Positions 23,296 through 29,638 of a stretch of 29,638 nt of DNA are shown in pieces. Source of the DNA: JAAYZK01 sp964535025. Its GTDB lineage: Bacteria; Planctomycetota; Phycisphaerae; SM23-33; FEN-1343. A model generated the notes under the pieces. The model was not told the DNA's origin and ran no database searches. It saw only the letters and a program-made list of their open reading frames with translations. Made by a program: the position numbers and the translations under genes. How positions within the stretch are numbered: the first letter of the stretch is position 1; each line of letters starts with the position of its first letter. The DNA lies in contig CAZHRW010000278.1 in NCBI GenBank assembly GCA_964535025.1, positions 1 to 29,638 on the forward strand, in the 5' to 3' direction.

Positions 23296-26200
23296 ATGCA
23301 CACCGTCAGGGGTCGCGGGCGGGTCAACGTCAGAATCATCGCCATCATCGCCTTGGTCTCCGTCGCGCTGGTCGGCGGCGCCCTGGTCGTGCGGCACATG
23401 CGTCGGGAGATGGCCTCATCCCGCGCCTTGGCCGCGGGCGACGCCGCCTACCGGGCAGGCCAGTGGCGGGAGGCCGCCAAGGAATTCCGCGAGTACCTCG
23501 CCTATCATCCGGAGGACCAGGCGGTCATTGAGCGGTTCGCCCTGTCCTGCCTGCGGACCCAGCCGTACGAGCAGGGCAACGTGGTTGCCGCCACGGGGGC
23601 GTACCGGGCGCTGTACGGCCTCAACCCCACCGACCGGGTGCTGCAGGAGACGCTGGTTCGCCTGTACCAGTGGATGGAGGACGCCAGCAGCCTGACGTAC
23701 ATCGCCCGCGCCATTCTCGAAGACGACCCCAGCCACCCCAAGGCGCCCGTCTGGCTGGCCGAGGGGCTGATGGGCCTGCAGCGTCCCGGCGAGGCCGACC
23801 GGACGCTCAGGGCCTTCATCGATCGCTGCGAGGTCGACGGGGCCTTCGACCGCACCTACGTCGAGGCGTGCCGCTTGATGGCCGATCTGGCGGCGCAGGA
23901 ACTGACCACCGACGGCGACCGCCGCGCCGAAGACTGGCTCGACCGGGCCGTCGCGCGGGTCGGCGAGTCGCCGTGGCCTTACGCCTACCGGGCCGCCCGG
24001 CTGCTCGAGCGGGTGGATGACCAGGTCATGGAGACCACCGACCACGAGCGGATCGTCGCCGACCTCCAGGACGCCTCGGCGCGCCCGAACCGCGATCCCC
24101 GGCTGGACGTGCTGCTGAGCGACCTGTGGATGGACCTGGGCAACTACGCCCAGGCGGCCGTGCACCTCGAACGGCTCACGGCGCTGCCGGCCGACCGTGT
24201 TCCCGCCTACTTCCTGCACCGCGACGCGTGGCGGATCGCGGTGTTCCAGCGGACGGCCCGCCTGGCCCTGGGGACCGGCCGATGGGAACCGGCGGTCGCC
24301 GAGGCCGACGCGGTGCTGGCCGATGTGATCGACCCGGTGCTGCGGGCCGGGGCCCTGCCGGTGGCGATCCGCCTGTACGCGCTGGCCGGGCGGGGCGCCG
24401 AGGCCGCCCGGTGCCACGACGAATATGCGGGCATCGTCCGCTACGAGGCCGGCACCGGCGCGGGCGACGACGCCCTGCGGCTCCAGCGGGCCCTGGTGGC
24501 CTGGGCGGTCAACCGTCCCTATCAGACAATCGAGCAGCTCGAAGCGCTGATGACCGCCGGGCACCTCGATCCCACCGGCTACCGACTCCTGGCCCAGGCG
24601 TGCGCCCGGACGGGGCAGGATCGCCGGGCCATCGCGGTGCTGGAGGACTACCTGCTCCAGCGGCCCCACGACGCGTCGACCTGGCGGCAGTTGGCCGAGT
24701 TGTGCCTCGATGCCGGGTACGTCGAGCAGGCCCAAACCGCCGCCGCCGCGCCGGTGCTCGACGGGCGGGACCCCGCGGTCCGCGCGCTGCGCGTTCGCTG
24801 CCGCCTGGCGGCCCTGCGGCCGGCGTACGGCCCGGCGCCGGCCGAGGAGGTCGAGGCGCTGCAGAGCGAACTGGACGAGCTGCGCGAGGCCTATCCCGAG
24901 CGGGTCGACGTGCGGGTGCTCCAGGCGGATCTGCTGGCGCGGACCGGCCGGCGCGACCAGGCCGAGCGGGTCCTCCGGGAGACGATCGCCTCGGGCGATC
25001 CCGACGGGACGGCGCGCCGCAGCCTCATCGCACGGCTTCGACAGGCCGGGCGGGTGGAAGAGGCCATTGTCGAAGCGACGCTCCTGTGCGCCGAGGCGGG
25101 CGATCAGCCTGAAACCTGGAGTCACCTGGCGGAACTGCACCTGATGGCCGGGCAGATCGACCGGGCGGTTCAGGCCTTGACCGACGGGGTCGCCCAGGTC
25201 GATTCCAACCGCACCGAAGACCTCGTGCTCCGCCGCGCAATCATCGAGATCGGGCGCGGCCGCCGCGCCGAGGGCATCGGTCAGCTCGAGGCGTACGCCG
25301 AGGCCCGCCCCCACGCCGTCCGCGTGCGTGCGGCGCTGCTGGAGTTGGAGGAGATACGCGCCGATCCGATCCGGGCCCAGACGCTCATCGACCAGATGCG
25401 CCGGGCCGAGGGCGACAGCGGGCTGCTGTGGCGGCTGCACCAGGCGCGTCTGTGGCTCGATGCGGTGGACGCCGTCGACCGCCAGAGCCAGGTCGCCGAT
25501 CTGCTGGGGTTGTGCATCGCGTCGGATCCGCAGTGGTCCCGGCCGGTGCTTATGTTGGGCGCTATGTACGAACGCTTCGAGCGGCCCGACCAGGCCGAGG
25601 GCGTGTACCGGCGCCACCTCGAGATGAACCCGGACAGTCTGGTTGTAGGCGAACGGCTGACCGCGCTGCTGCGGGCACAGGAGCGGTTCGAGGACGTGGT
25701 GCGGGTGCAGGACCAGTTGGCGGCGCTGGCCCCGGCGGCGGCCGGAGCGATCCCGTCGGCCGAGGTCCGCATGTTCGCCCAGCGGGTCGGCCTGCTGGCC
25801 GAACGCCGCGAGTACGACGCGATCATCCGCATCATGCTGCCCGGGGAGGGCGCGGCCAGGCACCCCTACCCCCAGTTCGTGGCGGCCACGGCTCTGGCGA
25901 TGTCGTCCGACCGCAGCCACCAGGCGGTGGCCCGCCAGTTGTACGAGGCCGTCTGCCAGACGCTGCCGCATTACGTCCCCGCGCGCCACGGCGCCGCGAT
26001 GCTGGCCTACCAGAGCGGCGACCCGCGGGGGGCCGTCGAGCAGCTGCGCCGGGCCCTCAACGACGCTCCCGACAGCCCCGACCTGATCAACGACCTGGCG
26101 TGGATCCTCGCCGAGACGGCCCACCAGTGGGACGAGGCGCTGGCCCTGACCGAGCGGGGGCTTTCCATCGACCCGAACCACAGACACTTGCGCGACACGC

Positions 26201-26481
26201 GGGCGATGATCCTCGCCCACCTCGGGCGCATCGCCGAGGCGCACGCCGAGTGGGTGCGCTACCTCGGCCAGGGCGACATCGAGCCGGCCCAGCGGGGGCG
26301 GGTGCTGCTGTCGCTGGCGCGCTTATCCTTGCAGACCGGGCAGTTGGAGCAGGGCCGCCGGTACCTCCAGGACGCCCGGCGCCTGGACCGCCTCCACCGG
26401 GTGTTCAGCGACGCCGAACGCGCCGAAATCGAGCAGCTCCTGGCCCCCTCCGGCGAGCCCCTCAAGAAAATGGACCGGTAA
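23296..26481 (+). CDS. Membrane-anchored TPR-repeat protein
   Basis: The product is 1061 residues. A short basic N-terminus is followed by one membrane helix (RIIAIIALVSVALVGGALVV, about residues 12-31), so the rest probably faces the periplasm. It then consists almost wholly of helical repeats of TPR type, e.g. GDAAYRAGQWREAAKEFREYLAYHPED near the start, and LINDLAWILAETAHQWDEALALTERGLSIDPN with RHLRDTRAMILAHLGRIAEAHAEW near the end. Large TPR proteins accompany EPS/PEP-CTERM loci (PrsT-like proteins are a known example) and probably scaffold polymer export. Orthology to PrsT is not shown. ATG 23296 has seven Gs five bases upstream; the preceding in-frame region is non-coding leader and a terminator. 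Confidence 0.85.
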   Translation: MHTVRGRGRVNVRIIAIIALVSVALVGGALVVRHMRREMASSRALAAGDAAYRAGQWREAAKEFREYLAYHPEDQAVIERFALSCLRTQPYEQGNVVAATGAYRALYGLNPTDRVLQETLVRLYQWMEDASSLTYIARAILEDDPSHPKAPVWLAEGLMGLQRPGEADRTLRAFIDRCEVDGAFDRTYVEACRLMADLAAQELTTDGDRRAEDWLDRAVARVGESPWPYAYRAARLLERVDDQVMETTDHERIVADLQDASARPNRDPRLDVLLSDLWMDLGNYAQAAVHLERLTALPADRVPAYFLHRDAWRIAVFQRTARLALGTGRWEPAVAEADAVLADVIDPVLRAGALPVAIRLYALAGRGAEAARCHDEYAGIVRYEAGTGAGDDALRLQRALVAWAVNRPYQTIEQLEALMTAGHLDPTGYRLLAQACARTGQDRRAIAVLEDYLLQRPHDASTWRQLAELCLDAGYVEQAQTAAAAPVLDGRDPAVRALRVRCRLAALRPAYGPAPAEEVEALQSELDELREAYPERVDVRVLQADLLARTGRRDQAERVLRETIASGDPDGTARRSLIARLRQAGRVEEAIVEATLLCAEAGDQPETWSHLAELHLMAGQIDRAVQALTDGVAQVDSNRTEDLVLRRAIIEIGRGRRAEGIGQLEAYAEARPHAVRVRAALLELEEIRADPIRAQTLIDQMRRAEGDSGLLWRLHQARLWLDAVDAVDRQSQVADLLGLCIASDPQWSRPVLMLGAMYERFERPDQAEGVYRRHLEMNPDSLVVGERLTALLRAQERFEDVVRVQDQLAALAPAAAGAIPSAEVRMFAQRVGLLAERREYDAIIRIMLPGEGAARHPYPQFVAATALAMSSDRSHQAVARQLYEAVCQTLPHYVPARHGAAMLAYQSGDPRGAVEQLRRALNDAPDSPDLINDLAWILAETAHQWDEALALTERGLSIDPNHRHLRDTRAMILAHLGRIAEAHAEWVRYLGQGDIEPAQRGRVLLSLARLSLQTGQLEQGRRYLQDARRLDRLHRVFSDAERAEIEQLLAPSGEPLKKMDR

Positions 26482-26507
26482 CCGGGTACGGCGACGCGGG
26501 TTGGGGC

Positions 26508-26536
26508 AATCGGCGTCGGCCGACGCGATTTGTCTT
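26508..26536 (+). terminator. Candidate intrinsic terminator after the TPR gene
   Basis: The perfect palindrome GCGTCGGCCGACGC (26513-26526) can fold as a five-pair stem with loop GGCC. It extends by AATC/GATT past a single bulged G, and TGTCTT follows. It lies 27 bases after the TPR stop. The tail is only moderately T-rich. Confidence 0.4.
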
Positions 26537-26563
26537 GGTCGACGCCGCGGCTGAGGCTATAGT
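26535..26563 (+). promoter_or_regulatory. Candidate promoter for the LEPR-XLL surface-protein gene
   Basis: TTGGTC (26535-26540) and TATAGT (26558-26563) are separated by 17 bases, the usual sigma-70-type spacing. The -35 matches the consensus at three of six positions. It would give a leader of about 260 bases before ATG 26832. It directly abuts the candidate terminator of the TPR gene. Confidence 0.45.
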
Positions 26564-26831
26564 GCGTGAACGATGTACGCCGCTGAGTTACACGGATACA
26601 TGCCAGACAGCTCCAAAAGGCCTCAGTCCTGCTATGTGCCTGACGACGTGACAACCCCTCCGCTGCACCCATGAAACAAACGGCCCGCCGCCGCGCCGGC
26701 GGTCGTGGTCGTGGGGGATTCCTGTGGTGCAGACCATCCTGACGCTGATTACATCGTGCGTATGTGTTATCGCCGGGTCCAATGGATGGATCGGCGAACT
26801 AAGTGAATGCGTTCTAAAAAGGAGGACGCAG

Positions 26832-29638
26832 ATGTTCGAGGCGCTGGAACCGCGTACTTTGTTGAGCGTGGGGGCGCTCGGGACGGACACGATCATCCTT
26901 GACAACGGCGATGCGGGCTTTCAGACCGCCGGAACGTGGTCTACCGCGTCGTCGGCCGGCTACGAAGGCGATGTGCAAACCAGCCGTGACGGATCGGCGA
27001 CGTGGACGTTCGACAATCTCGACCCCGGCTACCGTTACCGCCTGTCGGCCACCTGGCCCGGCGCCAACGGCGGCCAGGCCGGGTACACGATCGTCGACCA
27101 CGAAGCCGACGGACGATTGACCACCCTGGAGACGGTCACCCTCAACCAGGGCGCCCAGCCCAACGACCTCCATGACGCCGGCACGTCGTGGGAAGACCTC
27201 GGCGATCCGGTCCTGATCCGCGGCACCACGCTGTCGGTCACGCTCGAAGGCGACGGCGGCCTGGTGAAGGCCGACGGCCTGCGGCTCGAGCGGGTCGGCG
27301 CCTGGGTGCCGCCGATCGGCGTGGCGACGCCCGAGTTCGGCATCGAAGAATCCCATTGGATGTACGCCCAGAGCGGTAAGACCTTCGATTACGGTAACGG
27401 CCCCGAACCCTACCGGATGGCCGAAGATGGGCCCTACACCCACTACGTCAACAACACCCACCCCAACGCCACCGACACCAACAACCCCTTCGGCACCCCC
27501 GACAAGCCCCGGCGGTCGATCCCCAACGGGGTGCCCGCCGGCAGCGTCGTCGAAATCCACGGCGGCGGCTACTACAACTGCAACGCCTCCGGCCGCACCT
27601 TGCTGGCCGGTGTCGGTTCGTCGTCCAAGCCGATCTTCTTCCGCGGCGCCGACCACGGCGACAGGCCCCGCATCGACGGCATGACCACCTTCGGCCACTA
27701 CGCCGAGGCCCGCTGGATGATCGTCGAGAACCTCAACTTCGCCAATGTCGAGGTCCGCGGCCTCAACGACCACCTGTCCTTCCGCCACAACACCATCAGC
27801 CGCGGCGGCACCGGCCTGCGGATCAGCGGCGACACCTCCAGCGAGTGGGTCGAGGACATGGTGATCTACGACAACACCATCCACGACAACGGCGACTGGC
27901 AGGCCTCCTACGCCAACGACGTGCACGGCATCACCGTCAACCGCTACATCAACAACATCTGGGCCGTCGACAACCACAACTACTACAACGGCGGCGACTC
28001 CATCCAGGTCAACTGCCGCGGCAGCGGGCACACGACCAACATCTACATCGGTCGCAACATCTTCCACCACGACCGCGAAAACGCCATCGACCTGAAGACC
28101 TACGAGGACCTCGTCGCCTCCGAGAACCGCATGTACGGCTACCGGCACACGTCCTCGTCGGAGGGCGCCGCGTTCGTGGTTCACTACAACCCCAGTTGGA
28201 CGTGGGTGATCAACAACGAGGTCTACGATTCGGAGTGGGGCCTGGCCAACACCGGCTCGACCGATACGTACTTCATCGGCAACCTGATCTACGACATCCA
28301 CCGCAACGGCGTGGGCGACCCGTCCAGCGTCTACGCTCACGGCAAGGGCATTCACGTCCGCAACTCCGCGCGGACCCACGTGATCAACAACACCCTCTTC
28401 AACACCGCCACCGCCATCGGCTCGGCCAACACGCCGCTGGAGATCGTCAACAATATCATCTCCACGCGGAACGAGTCGTCCGGCTACGACATCCAGTTCG
28501 ATTCCGGCACCGCCGCCAATGACTCGCGGATGAACAACAACCTCCTCGACGGCCCCGACGGTCTGCGGATCCAGTGGAACGGGACGCACACCAGCCTGGA
28601 CGGGTTCATGGCCGCCACGGGCAAGGGCGACGGGTCCATCGAGGACGACCCCCGCTTCGTCGACGACTGGGGCGGCGACTTCCGCCTCGCCGGCGACAGC
28701 CCCGCCATCGACGCCGGCGCCGACATGCAGTGGTACAGCGACCGGTTCGAAAGCCGCTACGGCATGCCCCTCGACATGGACCTGACGCGGGCCGGACGCG
28801 TCTACGGCCCCGCCGTCGACATGGGCGCCCTCGAAGCCGGCGCCGACCAGGTCACGCCCAACACGCCCCCGGAATGCTTGGCGGCGCCGCTGGCGATCGA
28901 TGAGGACACCACCGGCACCGGCGCCTTCACCGGCACCGACGCCGACGGCGATACGCTGACCTTCCGCCTGATCGACGAGCCCGACCACGGCGCCGCCGTG
29001 GTCAACTCCGACGGAACGTTCACCTACACCCCCGAGGAGAACTTCAACGGGATCGACACCTTCACCGTCGTGGCCCACGACGGCCGCAGCGATTCGGCCC
29101 TGGCCACCCAGACCGTCACCGTCAACCCGGTCAACGACGCGCCGGTGGTGCCCGAACAGCTCGAACTGGGCACCCGCTGCGACACGCCCGTGACGGGCGC
29201 CGTCGAGGCGGTTGATGTCGACGGCGATCCGCTGACCTACGCCGTCGCCCAGGCCCCCGCCCACGGCGAGGTCCACCTCGGCGACGCCGGGGCCTTCACC
29301 TACACCCCCGATGCCGGCTGGAGCGGCACCGACGCGTTTGGCCTCCGCGTCAGCGACGGCACCGTCAACGTCCCCGTGGCCGTGCAGGTATTGGTCGGCG
29401 ACCCGACGCTGTCGGTGAGCACCGAGACGCTGGCGTTCGACCCGCTGACCGACACGCTGGCGTTCGACGTGGCCAACAGCGGCATGGCGGTCCTGGAATA
29501 CGCCGTCGAGTCATCGGAGCCCTGGATGACCGCCGTGCCCGCCGACGGCACCAGCACGGGCGAGACCGACACGATCGCCGTGACGGTCGACCGCACCGGC
29601 CTGGACGCCGGCTCCTACAGCGGCACCCTCACCGTCCA
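26832..29638 (+). CDS. Giant LEPR-XLL surface protein with beta-helix and cadherin/VCBS-like domains (3' partial)
   Basis: The frame is open for 935 codons to the window edge. It starts MFEALEPRTLLSVG, an LEPR-XLL motif found at the N-termini of large planctomycete surface proteins. Residues ~20-156 resemble a golvesin/Xly-type domain (LDNGDAGFQTAGTW...ATWTFDNLDPGYRYRLSATW). Residues ~216-668 form an Asn-rich right-handed parallel beta-helix of the pectate-lyase-like type, ending AIDAGAD...VDMGALEAG. Two cadherin/VCBS-like repeats follow (~677-857; DADGDTLTF, GTFTYTPEENFNGIDTFTV, NPVNDAP), and then a BACON-like domain. It may bind or cleave polysaccharide at the cell surface. The end is outside the window, so any C-terminal anchor is unseen. 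ATG 26832 has a consensus AAGGAGG; an upstream GTG at 26724 is an alternative. Confidence 0.88.
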   Translation, partial: MFEALEPRTLLSVGALGTDTIILDNGDAGFQTAGTWSTASSAGYEGDVQTSRDGSATWTFDNLDPGYRYRLSATWPGANGGQAGYTIVDHEADGRLTTLETVTLNQGAQPNDLHDAGTSWEDLGDPVLIRGTTLSVTLEGDGGLVKADGLRLERVGAWVPPIGVATPEFGIEESHWMYAQSGKTFDYGNGPEPYRMAEDGPYTHYVNNTHPNATDTNNPFGTPDKPRRSIPNGVPAGSVVEIHGGGYYNCNASGRTLLAGVGSSSKPIFFRGADHGDRPRIDGMTTFGHYAEARWMIVENLNFANVEVRGLNDHLSFRHNTISRGGTGLRISGDTSSEWVEDMVIYDNTIHDNGDWQASYANDVHGITVNRYINNIWAVDNHNYYNGGDSIQVNCRGSGHTTNIYIGRNIFHHDRENAIDLKTYEDLVASENRMYGYRHTSSSEGAAFVVHYNPSWTWVINNEVYDSEWGLANTGSTDTYFIGNLIYDIHRNGVGDPSSVYAHGKGIHVRNSARTHVINNTLFNTATAIGSANTPLEIVNNIISTRNESSGYDIQFDSGTAANDSRMNNNLLDGPDGLRIQWNGTHTSLDGFMAATGKGDGSIEDDPRFVDDWGGDFRLAGDSPAIDAGADMQWYSDRFESRYGMPLDMDLTRAGRVYGPAVDMGALEAGADQVTPNTPPECLAAPLAIDEDTTGTGAFTGTDADGDTLTFRLIDEPDHGAAVVNSDGTFTYTPEENFNGIDTFTVVAHDGRSDSALATQTVTVNPVNDAPVVPEQLELGTRCDTPVTGAVEAVDVDGDPLTYAVAQAPAHGEVHLGDAGAFTYTPDAGWSGTDAFGLRVSDGTVNVPVAVQVLVGDPTLSVSTETLAFDPLTDTLAFDVANSGMAVLEYAVESSEPWMTAVPADGTSTGETDTIAVTVDRTGLDAGSYSGTLTV

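Larger units (their letters stand above)
26482..26831 (+). other. Intergenic region between the TPR and LEPR-XLL genes
   Basis: These 350 bases hold a candidate terminator (26508-26536), a promoter-like pair (26535-26563), a six-base-pair GC hairpin near 26685-26702 without a T tract, a frame open to the downstream gene from 26652, and a consensus Shine-Dalgarno (AAGGAGG) ending six bases before ATG 26832. Its local composition is less GC-rich than the flanking genes. I see no RNA gene in it. Confidence 0.6.

Noticed and set aside
23416..26244. A 942-codon open frame on the minus strand, antisense to the TPR gene
   Set aside because: It mirrors the codon bias of the GC-rich + strand gene, reads as low-complexity Arg/Gly/Pro/His-rich sequence and has no recognisable domain.
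26685..26702. A GC hairpin near the middle of the last intergenic region as a terminator
   Set aside because: The six-base stem is not followed by a T tract, and it lies between the candidate promoter and the gene.
26671..26742. A 23-codon upstream reading frame in the leader of the LEPR-XLL gene
   Set aside because: It has no convincing ribosome site, its product is low-complexity Arg/Gly, and there is no sign of conservation to support it.
26814..29276. An 820-codon open frame on the minus strand, antisense to the LEPR-XLL gene
   Set aside because: It is Val/Asp/Gly repetitive and arises because the + strand codons are rich in GAC, GCC and ACC. The + strand reading has clear domains.

Overview
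The window is a high-GC bacterial segment in which every gene I can support lies on the + strand. It most likely comes from a planctomycete, possibly class Phycisphaerae. The clues are an N-terminal LEPR-XLL type motif (FEALEPRTLLS) on a very large surface protein, an exosortase with a PEP-CTERM-like substrate whose C-terminal signal begins PAPGA, and G-rich Shine-Dalgarno sites with frequent GTG starts. The taxonomic placement is inference.

From the left edge to about 22,040 the window holds one tightly packed exopolysaccharide (EPS) locus. The genes overlap by 1-14 bases or are separated by at most about 31 bases, with no evident internal terminator. In order they are: the tail of an unidentified protein, a Wzy/O-antigen-ligase-like membrane protein, a sulfotransferase, a Wzx-like flippase, two GT4 glycosyltransferases, a polysaccharide-deacetylase-like protein, another GT4, a CapK/phenylacetate-CoA-ligase-like adenylating enzyme, a heparinase II/III-like polysaccharide lyase split by an in-frame amber codon, a GT4, a GT2, a glucose-1-phosphate cytidylyltransferase (RfbF), an SDR sugar epimerase/dehydratase, three consecutive C-methyltransferase-type proteins, an EpsI-family protein and an exosortase. 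The gene content fits a CDP-hexose-derived, C-methylated sugar built into a polymer that may also be sulfated and deacetylated, flipped by the Wzx-like protein and polymerised by the Wzy-like protein.

From 22,040 to 23,190 a small second unit follows. It has a weak hairpin after the exosortase, a CTATAGT -10-like box, a 56-residue single-pass membrane protein, a structured leader, a secreted cysteine-containing acidic protein with a PEP-CTERM-like sorting signal (the probable exosortase substrate), and a very strong intrinsic terminator. From 23,296 to 26,481 lies a 1061-residue membrane-anchored TPR protein of the kind often found with EPS/PEP-CTERM loci.

After a 350-base gap with a candidate terminator and promoter, a very large LEPR-XLL surface protein begins and runs off the right edge. 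It has a golvesin-like domain, a right-handed beta-helix, tandem cadherin/VCBS-like domains and a BACON-like domain. Taken together the window reads as an EPS synthesis locus coupled to exosortase-mediated surface sorting, followed by surface proteins. I found no tRNA, rRNA, CRISPR array or transposase. The first ~95 bases are homopolymer-rich and look like low-quality contig-end sequence.
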